The translations under genes were made by a program, and so were the position numbers. From contig NC_068338.1 of assembly GCF_014633365.1 (NCBI RefSeq), positions 24,996,616 through 25,060,615 on the forward strand: DNA of 64,000 nucleotides, given 5' to 3'. Each line of letters opens with the position of its first letter. The first letter of the stretch is position 1. This DNA comes from Diospyros lotus (taxonomy: Eukaryota; Streptophyta; Magnoliopsida; Ericales; Ebenaceae). Below the pieces are notes generated by a model. The model was not told the DNA's origin. It saw only the letters and a program-made list of their open reading frames with translations, and searched no databases. Shown piece after piece: positions 46,311-56,584 of this stretch.

Positions 46311-47834
46311 TGTTGGAAGGAGATAAGGAAGAATGAAGGGCAAGGCTCTGCAGATCAAGATAACCACAAAAAGGATAAGAAAGAATGAGGAGTCTTTGAT
46401 TATCCAGATTCTTGATAATCTAAATCTGTAAATTAGGTAGCTAAGGGCCTGTTCTCTTTGTCATTTTTGGGTCGTTTTCTGTTTTCAATTTTTCAAAACA
46501 CTGAAAACGTGTTCTCTTTGTTATTTTGAAAACGCATTTTCAAAAACAAGGAAAAAAATTGTGAAGGAAATGGAAAACAGCAAAAAAGCGTTTTGGCTGT
46601 TTTCAGCCAAAATACAGTAGAAATTGAAAACGCGGAAAACGCAAGCGTTTTCTGCCTCACGCACTCCCTCTTCCTTCTCCCTTCCAAGCTCCACTCTCTC
46701 TTCCAACAAGCAACATAGATCTTCCACCACCACTGCCATCGCCCTCCACGCCATCGCTCACCACCGACATCATTACCACAACTGCCATCGCCCTCCACGC
46801 CAAGATCCGCCATCGACACTACCGCCATTGCCCTCCACGCCAAGATCTGCATCCTCCACCGCCATCGCTCGCCACCGACACCACCGCCACTCCCAGATCC
46901 GCCACCACCATCGCCCGCCACTGCCCTCCACTCCCAGATCCGCCACCGGCCACCGCCATCATCGCCACTGCCATCGCCCGCCACCGCCTTCCACGCCCAA
47001 ATCTGCCATCGCCATCGCCATCGCCAGTCGTCTCTTCTGCCCTTCGCCATTTCTTCCTTCGACTTCGGCCATTTCTTCCCTGCCATTTCTTCCTTCAGCT
47101 TCGGCCATTTCTTCTGCCTCCACACCCAAAATATGTATTATGATATATGTATTATGGTTTTTGTTATTAATTTTTCTTTTCAATAATATTTTTAAAATTT
47201 TAGATTAACTTTTTCTTTTGCTATTTTATGATTTATAATTTTTTTTAATATTTATGTTGTGGGTAATCTAAATTTTAAAATTAATGTCAAATTTTAATTT
47301 GTAAGTAAAAATAATTTTATTATAAAATTATTAGTTGAGTCAAATTAAAAATGACTTTAAAAAATACTTTGTAATTTTAATACATTATTATATATGATTA
47401 AATCATTAGTTATTTTTGGTATTATATTTTAAATTCTTTAAATTAAATTTATAATTTATTAATAAATATTTATAATTTACTTTGAATCAAATTTATTAAA
47501 TAAAGTATCATAAAATATTTTTTCTCAAAATCTCAAAGTGAACGCGTTTTCTAATTTTTAGTTTTGAGAAACATTTTTTCAGAATGACAAAAAGAACGCA
47601 TTTTCAATAATTCCAAAACAGACACTCAAAACACAAAACTAAAAATGAATTCAAAACTCAAAACTGAAACACAAAGAGAACACCACCTAAAGTGTTGTAA
47701 TCTACTCCTATAAAATAGGAGAAGAATTATGAGATTTTTTAGGAGTTTTGTGTATACAAGTCTTACATATCAATGAATTATTCATGGTGGAAGAGTTTAC
47801 AATTACCTTACCATTACCTTAACCTATTCTTTCA
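46311..47834 (+). repeat. 3' LTR of copia H, interrupted by J
   Basis: Pieces 46311-46444 and 47691-47834, with the target TAA duplicated around J (46442-46444, 47688-47690). It ends TTCTTTCA before the duplication GGTTC. Confidence 0.87.
46445..47687. mobile_element. Element J: non-autonomous TIR element (1.24 kb, PIF/Harbinger-like ends)
   Basis: Ends are inverted: left GGGCCTGTTCTCTTTGT, right (reverse complement) GGTGGTGTTCTCTTTGT, with the target TAA duplicated. A 3-bp TAA target and a G-rich start suggest PIF/Harbinger, though assignment is tentative. Subterminal copies of GTTCTCTTTGT-like motifs recur three times on the right and twice on the left. The left half (46660-47120) is a GC-rich low-complexity tract of CCACCGCCATCGC-like repeats; the right half is over 80 percent A/T by eye. 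No transposase is present. Translations of the GC tract (His/Pro- or Trp/Arg-rich) are artefacts of the repeat. Confidence 0.7.
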
Positions 47835-47839
47835 GGTTC

Positions 47840-48137
47840 AATACCTTTTGTTAATGCATGAACAAAGGTTGGCTATCAAAAACACTTTGTTGTCTTCTGT
47901 CTTAAATTTTGATACTGCATCACCGATGAATGCAAATGTTGCATCTTATTGGTCAAAGAATGGAAGTGGACCTATTCATAATCGAGGTGGTTTTATTCAC
48001 AGAGGAGGTAGTTCTATGAATAGAAGAGGTAGAGGATGTGGCAGATCTTACTCTAGGAGGATTAATTGTCAATTGTGTGGAAAACCTGGACACTTTGTTA
48101 ACAAATGTTACCATAGGTTTGACAGAAATTTCCAATG
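47840..48137 (+). pseudogene. Copia G gag, C-terminal part with zinc knuckle
   Basis: The frame interrupted at 30167 resumes with YLLLMHEQRLAIKNTL, an Arg/Gly-rich stretch (GGFIHRGGSSMNRRGRG) and an intact CCHC knuckle (CQLCGKPGHFVNKC). A stop at 48136 ends it; the same frame can be followed onward to the protease. Confidence 0.87.
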
Positions 48138-49420
48138 ATTTTCTAAGAAGAATTTTGGAAGAATTGATAGTCTATCTCAATCTGATCCAAGAGCAGATAT
48201 TACTATATCGAGTGACTCTAATAAGGCATTTTTTAGTGAAATAGGTTATATTCAAGGGGCTAACTATTGTAACTTTCCTCAAACTTTAAAAAATCAGCCT
48301 TCTTTGTCTTCTCATAATGGTGATCCTTCATGGTTTGTTGACTTTGGTGCAACAAATCACATGACCTCCAGCCTCAATAATCTTTCTTCGCACTCTCCAT
48401 ATCATGGTGTTGACAAGGTTGCAATCAGAAATGGTTTGAAACTATCCATTTCCAATGTTGGCCTTAGTAAACTCTATACTCAAACCAAACCTACTTTTAT
48501 TATTTCTTTATCAAATGTTCTTCACATGAAGAAAAATCTCATTAGTGTTTCACAACTTACAAGTGGTAACAATGTGATTGCTGAATTTCATTCTAATTCT
48601 TGTTTGATTAAGGACAAGGGTACAACGCCAGTACTACTCTGAGGACTCCTTAAAGATGGTCTCTATCCATTGTCTCTAGCATTTGATCATGCTATACCTG
48701 TGTTATATTCGTCAATGAAGCCTGAAGTCTTTTCTACAAGTGTTCCTTCTTTGAATCCATTGTCAAATAAATGTAAAAGGCAGTCTTCATTTTGTCATGA
48801 ATTGCCCTCAAATGGAAACATAGCTCGAAGTAAAACTATATGTCAACAATGGCATGCACGATTAGGGCATCCTTCCTTTCTTGTATTACAATCAATGTTG
48901 AATAAAATTTATATTTCTTGCTCTAGTTCTTCTCTTTCTTTCTATGACTCATGTAAGGTTGGAAAATTGCATCAACTTCCTTTCTCTACTTTAAAATCAC
49001 AACAAAGAAACCATTGGAATTAGCTTATTCTGATCTATGGGGTCCATCTCCTATTGTCTCTACAGAATGTTATCAGTATTATATCATTTTTGTTTATGCT
49101 TATACTAGATACACATGGCTATATCCATTGAAACGTAAATCTAATGCCTTATCCACCTTTGTAACCTTCCATAAATTTGATGAATTACAATATCAATCCA
49201 AGCTTAAGGCCTTGCAATCTGATAATGGTGGAGAATTTCAAGCCTTTTTACCATATTTTCGTGATCATGGTATTCAACCTCGTTCAACATGTCCACATAC
49301 TCATCAATAGAAAGGAGTTACTGAAAGGAAACATAGGCACATTGCTAAGATGGGTTTTACTTTATTAGCCCATGCTCGCATGCCATTACAATTTTGGGTA
49401 GAACCGTAGAAGCATTTCAA
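48138..49420 (+). pseudogene. Copia G protease and integrase
   Basis: Protease WFVDFGATNHMT has Phe where Ser is usual (DFGA). Then come GAG-pre-integrase (WHARLGHPSFLVLQ), the zinc site (CKVGKLHQLPF) and the integrase core AYSDLWGPSPI, LQSDNGGEF and KGVTERKHRH. A frameshift near 49010, a stop after THQ (49308) and further stops near 49408-49437 break it. Confidence 0.85.
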
Positions 49421-49699
49421 ACTGTTGTCTAAACTATAAATATGTTACCAGCCTCTCTTCTTAATTTTATCCCTCCTTTGAATTGCTCTATCACAAACAA
49501 CCCAATTATTTGTTTCTTCAACCCTTTGAATGTGTTTGTTTCCTTTATCTTCGACCCTATAATAAGCACAAGTTTGGTTTTCACTCAACCAAATGTGTGT
49601 TTCTTGGGTATAGTCATGTTCAAGCTGGTTAGAAGTGTTTATATCCGTCTGGTCGGTTTTATGTTTCTTAGCATGTTCAATTCAATCATGATGATTTTC

Positions 49700-51628
49700 C
49701 TTTTTCTACTTTGTTTTCCTCTTCTTCTTCTTGCTCCTCTCGATTTGTTTTTGCTTCTAACAGTCTTTCCACTCTATTTCTTCATTCATTTTTTTCTTCC
49801 TCTCCTTGGGTAATACAACCCTCTATTCCTTCCTTATCTTCTTCTTCTATTGTACCTTCTTCTTTTGGCCCTCCTTTGGTAACTACTTCTCAACAGCCTA
49901 TATCTAATTCTTTACCTAAGTCCACTTCCAATCTTGCTCCTTCTATTCATCCCATGATTACACGGTCTAAATCCAAACAGCTTTTATCCTCTTCTCCTCA
50001 TGCCTTAGTGAGCACTCTAGAACCTACTTCAATCCATGATGCTCTATTGGATCCTCGATGGGTTAAAGCTATGCAAGAAGAATTTTCTGCCTTACAACAT
50101 AATGATACATGGGATCTTATTCCCTTCTCTTCTTATATGAATCTTATTGGCTGTAAATGGGTGTTTCGTATTAAGTATAATTCTGATGGGTCAATTCTCA
50201 AGTATAAAGCAAGATTAGTAGCTAAGGGATTTCTTCAAACTCTTGGTATTGATTATGCTGAAACTTTCAGTCCAATTGTTAAGGCACCTACTATTCGGGT
50301 CTAGTTTTCTTTGGCAATCACATTTGGTTGGGATATTCAACAAGTGGATGTGAATAATGTCTTCCTTAATGGTGATCTAATTGAAACTGCATTCATGTCT
50401 CAATCTAAAGGCTTTGTTAGTCCTCATTTTCCTTCTCATGTTTGTCGATTGAAGAACTCTTCATATGGTCTTAAGCAAGCTCCTCGAGCATTGTATACAA
50501 AACTTAGAACTACATTACAAGGTTGGGGATTTGTGTGAGTAGTTCTTGATGCTTCTCTCCTTATTATGAAGTCAAAACAGTATGTTCTGTTTGTCCTTGT
50601 TTATGTGGATGATATTCTTGTCACTGGTTCTGATTCTAAGGTTCTTAAATCATTTATTCGAGATCTGGACACCCATTTTGCTCTCAAAACTTTAGGATCA
50701 ATGAATTATTTTTTGGAGTTTGAAGTCCATAGAGACAGCACTGGTATCTATCTTGCTCAGTCCAAATACATCATAGATTTGTTGAAAAAGGATGCTATGC
50801 AAGACTGTAAGCCTTGTTCTACACCAGTCAATTTGGGGGTTTTCTTAACAGATGATGGGGAGTTGTTTTTTTATCCTTCTCTCTATAGAACTATTATTGG
50901 TTCTCTGCAATATCTTACATATACCATACCTGATATTGCTTTTATGGTGAACAAACTAAGTCAGTTTTTATCCTCACCAAAGCAACAACATTGGTTAGCT
51001 TGCAAGAGATTACTTCGGTACCTAAAGGGTACAGTTGGACTAGGTTTATTGTTCACTCCTTCTCCTGATGATCTGTCTCTTACAGTTTATACGGATGTAA
51101 ATCATGCTGGTTGTAAGGTTACGAGGAAGTCTACAAGTGGTTTATGTGTATTTCTTGGTAAAAATTTGTTAATTTGGAGTTCAAGAAAGCAGTCTATGGT
51201 TGCTAGATCTATTGGAGAAGCTAAGTATAGAGCTATTGCACAGGGTTTCACTAAAATTTTGTGGCTGAAGTCTCTGTTTTCTGAATTAGGCTATCCATGT
51301 TCCAAAGTTCCAATTATATGGAGTGATAATATGGCAACAATGAGCATAGCTGAGAATCTTGTGTTTCATTCCCGTACTAAAGATATTAAAATTGATGTTT
51401 ACTTTGTTCATGAGAAAGTTGAGAATAGTGAAGTTGAAATCAGATATGTTCCTACACTCTATCAAATTGTTGATATCTTCACTAAGGGTTTACCAAGAGA
51501 TAGATTTATTTTCCTATGTCATAAGCTTGGTCTTAAGCTGTCACCTCTATATCCTATGGTTTTGCTGCTACTCCAGACAAGTTACAGCTCAAGACTTCTT
51601 CCTCTATGGAGTCTGATTTGAGGGGGAA
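49700..51628 (+). pseudogene. Copia G reverse transcriptase and RNase H
   Basis: A Ser/Pro-rich linker (49711-49970) leads to MITRSKSK and EPTSIHDALLDPRWVKAM. The RT has KARLVAKGF, IQQVDVNNVFLNGDL, GLKQAPRAL and the catalytic VLVYVDDILVT (about 50594-50625). From 50566 the frame is open for 351 codons through RNase H (LTVYTDVNHAGC, ARSIGEAKYRAIA, TKGLPRDRF). Stops are only at about 50302 and 50536. A possible stem is formed by CTTAAGCTGT (51532-51541) and ACAGCTCAAG (51584-51593), 9 of 10 pairs. Confidence 0.88.
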
Positions 51629-51924
51629 TGTAGAAGAGAAATAGTTCTGTTTATTTTACAGTTGCTGTAAATTCTTGTTATGCTACGATTAGGATACCAT
51701 TAGGTTGTTTTAATTCTGTTGTTGCAATTAGTTTGTTGTAACTTGCTGCAACTTGCAAGTTGTTTGTTAACGAGGATTAGCTTAATATAAATACTCAGCT
51801 AACCCTTATTTCTGTTATTGAGAAAGATATTATCATTTAGGAAATTTCTCTCTCCTTTTCTCATGTACTCTTTCAATTTTCTTTTGCTTTCTTCCTTCAT
51901 TATCACCTTGAAACTCTCGCTTCA
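51629..51924 (+). repeat. 3' LTR of copia G
   Basis: 296 bp, colinear with the 5' copy, ending CGCTTCA at 51924. Confidence 0.9.
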
Positions 51925-51929
51925 CGAGA

Positions 51930-52690
51930 TTTAGGGACTATTTCAGCTCAAAGGAATCCAAGGTTGACCTCGCTCTACAAGATTAAAAGATCGAGGGGTG
52001 ACCTTGGAGTAGTGAACCAAAGGAGAATCCCAACAATGAGGCCGAAGGGCAATCCTCCTAAAGGATGAACCTCGACCCAACAATCGAGGCTAGGGATTTT
52101 CAAAGAATAGGTGTCGTATTCGAATTCCTAGCATTGGAATGAGCCCAAAGACATCTAACTCCATATATTTTAAAGAAGTGGTTTTAGGCGTGATTTCCGT
52201 GTGGCATAGGAAACAAGGAGATTTTCATCAGATGAAATTTAAATCTCTAAAAACTTCTACTTTGATGAGACCTGACCTTGAGTAAGTTGATGCAAGGCAA
52301 CTAATGTTAAGAGTGATGACTTATAATTGTGACATGTAAGAAAAAGCAAAATCATGGGTTTCTCCTAGGTGGTTGATTGTATTTTTCCTTCTCCAAATGT
52401 GAACACATCTATGGTGAAGGAAAAAGAGAAAGTAGAAAATTTTGATGACAAAAGTGCCCTCAATTCTCTAGTAGTATAAAAAGGGGCCAAAAGACCCATC
52501 CTCCTACTTTTGGTGGAGGACAAGTGAGGGCTTGATAGCGGCCATGAGGAAGGAAGAAAAGAAATAAGGAGAAAAGAAGAAGAAGAGAGAAAAAGGAAGG
52601 AAATAAGAGGATAAGGAGAGACCGAAGCTAGCATTCATCTTCTTCGATCCTAACCTTTATTTCACTTAATGTAAGTGGCATCAGCAATTT
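51930..52690 (+). repeat. LTR M, right piece with promoter (end not resolved)
   Basis: Continues from 29195 (GATTTAGGGACTATTTCAG). A TATA box (TATAAAAAGGGGCC, about 52474-52487) is followed by a purine-rich transcribed segment and a plausible 5' splice site (GTAAGTGG, about 52671). The arrangement fits a long gypsy LTR on the plus strand. I could not find the right end or a matching duplication, so it may extend to about 53450 or be truncated. No internal region is recognisable. Confidence 0.5.
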
Positions 52691-53829
52691 GTTTACAAGC
52701 ATTATTTTGACATGATAAATAGATTGCACATGATTATTTTGAATATCTTACATAGAAACATTGAAAATAGCCATGCATGCGCTACTTTGATATTCTCTGC
52801 AACAATGTGTTGAAGTTCCAATTTATGAAAGTTCTGTAACACTTTTGAGTTGGTAAAATGCTATCATGTCAAATGTGTTTATACATGATGGTTGCTAAAT
52901 ATATTTTGTTATATATATATATATATATGTAGATGTGCAAGCAAGATATTCCAAGGGAAAGGAAAAGCTTGGGAAGTAAGGTAGGAGAAAAACTGTGACT
53001 TGCATGATATAAGTGAACTGGAAGGGTTTTGATATCACCCTGTGATAATTTTTTATGCATCATAAGGGTGTTGATTTATGTATGTATATGTTTATTTTCC
53101 AAGAATATGATAATTTTTATTTGGTGTAATAGAAAACTTGAACGAAATGTTTGAGGTTTGACTATTCTGAGAGCTAAAACTTGGAGTTTGCTGGATAGTG
53201 CAAGGCTCGGGGTACGGAGTTCAAAAAAGCAGATGAGAAAAGAAAAAAAACATAGCCAAACCAAGGGGTGTGCCCCAGAAGGAAAATTCTGAGGCACACC
53301 CTTCGGCCATGCGGTCGAAGGACTGTCTCGGCTATTAGGCCAAGGCAAAGCTACTACTTGGCTATTACACCCTAGCAATACAAAAGGAGAGGTCGTGATG
53401 ATATCATCTACATCCATACTGCTACTCGCAGAGTAGATCCTGCATCCAACCAAGTCTTTGACTATCGATTGATTGAAAATTGACTTTTCTTTCTAGGTCC
53501 CCTTTTGAGCTAAAAAACCCCTTGAGCAATGGAATCCCTTATATATTGTCTATATTTTGTATATTATATACTCATGTGAATATATATATATATATCTCTT
53601 TTAGCAAAAGAGCAGTTTGGTCATTTGTCATTTAATGCCAAGTAATACCTTATTCGCATTTCCACAAACCAAACATGGAACAGTTATAACCTAAGGTAAT
53701 GCCTTTTTTTCCAAACATGGGATAGTATTATTCAGTCCCATCCTTAACTTTATCCCATCACTATTTTATCCTCGAACCAAATGAGCCAATGGTTCGCCTA
53801 GTATGGAGCGACATTTACTGATTAGATAG
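52691..53829. other. Unassigned sequence (LTR M remainder or host spacer)
   Basis: There is no supported gene. It holds two TA microsatellites (about 52908-52928 and 53579-53595) and a stretch at 53640-53790 with repeated CCAAACATGG and GGGATAGTATT/TTATCCCAT-like inverted words that could be an old miniature element. The segment 53240-53360 (CCAAGGCAA, GGCTATTA words) still looks LTR-like. Confidence 0.4.
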
Positions 53830-54235
53830 TGTAAAAATTCTTAGAGAAACAAAACTCTAAGGAATGAATAGGGAAACCGAAGTATTATTCCCATATATCA
53901 CAAATGATACAAGAAGTTTCTTTAAATACACAAGCTACCTAAAATCTAAGAATTTAAAATACAAAACCAACAACAGATTAAGGAGAGAATTTTTCTCCTA
54001 AATCTTAGGAATGGATGTAGCCTTATCTTCTCCTAGCAATTAGGGATGGCAGTTGTAGCTTATCTTTATCTTCTTCCTTTAATAATTTACTTCTCAATAA
54101 TCTGCTGCATATCTTCTTATCTCATTATCATAATCTTATTGCCTTGCTATTGACGATAAAAGATCACATATGGAAGGAATCCAAAAACATTACCATGCAC
54201 GCATGCACACACAATCAATCCAACAATGCTCAACA
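53830..54235 (-). repeat. LTR of N, left (3' in element sense)
   Basis: 406 bp, nearly identical to the right copy. It abuts the purine tract; just inside are arms CAAGCTAG (54244-54251) and CTAGCTTG (54272-54279). Confidence 0.9.
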
Positions 54236-54239
54236 CGCC

Positions 54240-55735
54240 CCCTCAAGCTAGAGAGTAGATGTCAATCATCCCTAGCTTGCTTACTAGAGTTTCAAATTGA
54301 GCACTAGGCAGCCCTTTGGTAAATAAATCTGCAACTTGTTGAGTGGAGGGAACATAGGAAATTTGGAGAAGCCCAGAATCTAATTTTTCCATAAGACAAT
54401 GTCGGTCAATTTAAATATGCTTTGTCTTGTCATGCTACACAGGATTATGAGCAATGCTAATGGCTGATTGATTGTCCCCCAAAAGTTTAATCGGTCTTTC
54501 CACCGGAACCTTTAGATCTTCTAGGATAATTTGTAACCATAAAAACTCACATACACCAAGTGCCATGGCTCGGAATTTAACCTCAGCATTGGATCTAGCC
54601 ACCACTCCTTGCTTCTTACTTCTCCAAGACACCAAATTCCCCCCTAGGAAGACACAATATCCAGTTGTAGATCTGCGGTCAATAAAAGATCCACCATAAT
54701 CTGCATCTGTGTACCCTTGAATTTTCAAACCTGCTCCTGGGGTAAATAAAATTCCCTTACCTGGTGTAGCTTTGAGATAACTTAGGATCCTTTTCACAGC
54801 ATTCATGTGATCTTTAGTAGGGTTATACATAAATTGGCTCACTAGGCTAACAAAAAAAGCTTTGTCAGGCCTAGTATGGGAAAGGTAAATTAGCCTCTCC
54901 CCACCAAACGCTAGAGCCTCCCTTCACTACTATCTTACTATCATTCCCCTGCAATTTTAGGTTAGGATCAATTGGAATTTTTGCACCTTTTCCCCCAACA
55001 AACCTGTTTCGACAAGCAAGTCCAGCACATACTTTCTTTGGGACAAGAAGATACCTTCTTGTAAGTAAGCCACCTCAATATTTAGGAAGTATTTCAATGG
55101 GCCAAGGTCCTTTATTTCAAATTATTGAGCCAAATTCCTTTTTAGATGACCTTGTTCATCTAAATCATTCTCAGTCACTACAATATCATCTACATAGACA
55201 AGTAGGGTAGTTACCTTCTCTCCGATGTGTTTGATGAAGAGAGTATGATCCCCTCTACTTTGGTGATATCCCATAGATGTCATTACCTTTGAGAATCTTC
55301 CAAACCAGGCCCATGGGGATTGCTTGAGCCCATACAAGGCCTTCTTGAGTTTACACACTTGCCCATGTCTTGCTATCACATGCTGTAACCCTGGTAGGAC
55401 CTCCATAAAAACTTCTTCCTCTAAGTCCACATGTAAAAAGACATTTTTAACGTCTAATTGTTGTAACTTCCACCCATAATTGGCTGCTAATGCTAGGAGA
55501 ACTCGTACAGTAATCATTTTAGTTACAGGAGCAAATGTTTCAAGGTAGTCAGTGCCATAGGACTGTGTATAGCCCTTGGCGACAAGCCGTGCTTTATATC
55601 TATCAAGTGTACCATCCGCTTTATATTTCACATTAAAAATCCATCTGCAACCCACTAGTTTTACCTCCTTGGGTTTAGGTACCAATTCACAGGTATGATT
55701 ATTTTTAAAAGCCCTCATCTCTTATAACATGGCCT
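54240..55735 (-). pseudogene. Copia N reverse transcriptase and RNase H
   Basis: On the minus strand the reverse transcriptase runs from MRAFKNNHTCELV (55718) through [26 protein letters not shown] and GLKQSPWAWF to the catalytic VYVDDIVVT (about 55180-55206). RNase H has GYTDADYGGSFIDRRSTTGYC, ARSNAEVKFRAMA and IAHNPV. Stops are at about 55121, 54435 and 54410. Sequence wording matches A closely, making the two members of one family. Confidence 0.88.
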
Positions 55736-56178
55736 CCTTCCATTTGGGATCTTTTACAGCTTCTTCCACTAATTTAGGAATAACAATAGCATCCAATGAA
55801 GTAAGAAGCCTCTATGTTTTTGGGATAGGCGATGATAGGACAAATAGTTGGCTAATGGGTGTTTTGTACAAGTTCTAACCCCTTTGCGGACAACAATAGG
55901 TAGGTTTAAGTCTGTTGGGTCAGGCTGATAAGGTGAGGGGTTAGAGGTGTTGGTTGACTCCTCATGATGAGCAACTTCCAAACTGGGATCAATGGTTGAT
56001 GCTGGTGGTGGTTGTGGCTCATCCATGGATTGCTTTCTCTTGTACACAAAAGGTGAAATAATGCAAGCTGTGCAATGAAGGCACTCAGAGATGAAGAAAA
56101 ACGATGAAGGGGCTGTGGGTTGTGCAATGAAGGCACTAGGGTTTACCATATCAAGCTAAGATTAATGCTCTTATACCA
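55736..56178 (-). pseudogene. Copia N remnant gag start joined to the pol linker
   Basis: Minus-strand ORF 56149-55769 begins MVNPSAFIAQPTAPSSF just after the primer site and passes straight into the linker that precedes reverse transcriptase (PDPTDLNLPIVVRKGVRTC). Gag, protease and integrase are therefore missing. A 17-bp direct repeat (56069-56085 and 56121-56137, TGTGCAATGAAGGCACT) lies at the join and may mark the deletion mechanism. Confidence 0.8.
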
Positions 56179-56584
56179 TGTAAAAATTCTTAGAGAAACA
56201 AAACTCTAAGGAATGAATAGGGAAACCGAAGTATTATTCCCATATATCACAAATGATACAAGCATCTTCTTTAAATACACAAGCTACCTAAAATCTAGGA
56301 ATTTAAAATACAAAACCAACAATAGATTAAGGAGAGAATTTTTCTCCTAAATCTTAGGAATGGATGCAGCCTTATCTTCTCCTAGCAATTAGGGATGGCA
56401 GCTGTAGCTTATCTTAATCTTCTTCCTTTAATAATTTACTTCTCAATAATCTGTTGCATATCTTCTTATCTCATTATCATAATCTTGCTGCCTTGCTACT
56501 GACAATAATAGATCACATATGGAAGGACTCCAAAAACATTACCATGCACGCATGCACACACAATCAATCCCATGATGCTCAACA
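56179..56584 (-). repeat. LTR of N, right (5' in element sense)
   Basis: 406 bp; primer site next to it at about 56166-56178 (minus strand TGGTATAAGAGC). Confidence 0.9.

Larger units (their letters stand above)
30168..47834 (+). mobile_element. Element H: Ty1/copia retrotransposon carrying four insertions (I, K, L, J)
   Basis: LTRs start TGTTGGAAGGAG and end TTCTTTCA, flanked by GGTTC (30163-30167 and 47835-47839). Each LTR is itself interrupted: the 5' one by gypsy I, the 3' one by J. The primer site TGGTATCAAAGCC begins at 35876. Internal order is gag, protease, integrase, reverse transcriptase, RNase H, with K before gag and copia L inside protease. All joints show duplications. It is closely related to C in gag and protease. 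Confidence 0.9.
29196..51924 (+). mobile_element. Element G: Ty1/copia retrotransposon, host of H
   Basis: LTRs at 29196-29485 and 51629-51924 start TGTAGAAGAG and end CGCTTCA. The primer site TGGTATCAGAGCC begins at 29486 and the tract TTGAGGGGGAA ends at 51628. Flanks TGAGA and CGAGA match in 4 of 5 bases. Internal order is gag (split by H at 30168-47834), protease, integrase, reverse transcriptase, RNase H. Its RT wording (KWVFRIKYNSDGS, GLKQAPRALY) differs from A, C, H and L, so it is a separate copia lineage. Confidence 0.9.
53830..56584 (-). mobile_element. Element N: internally deleted Ty1/copia retrotransposon
   Basis: LTRs of 406 bp (53830-54235, 56179-56584) run TGTAAAAATTC...CTCAACA on the plus strand. 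Orientation is minus: the primer site TGGTATAAGAGC lies inside the right LTR, and the purine tract CTTGAGGGGGCG inside the left one. Internal sequence is only about 1.94 kb. It keeps reverse transcriptase and RNase H but lacks gag, protease and integrase. Flanks GATAG and TAGAG do not give a clean duplication. The RT is close to that of A. Confidence 0.88.

Noticed and set aside
46493..47208. Long open frames in J (His/Pro-rich plus strand, Trp/Arg-rich minus strand) as genes
   Set aside because: They are translations of a degenerate CCACCGCCATCG repeat and are mutually overlapping; no family is recognised.
46437..47690. J as a hAT element with an 8-bp duplication
   Set aside because: The eight flanking bases (GTAGCTAA and CCACCTAA) do not match; only TAA is duplicated.
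51925..53460. A right end for LTR M at a TGTAT word near 53079
   Set aside because: The putative end lacks a CA terminus and an inner LTR mark; not convincing.
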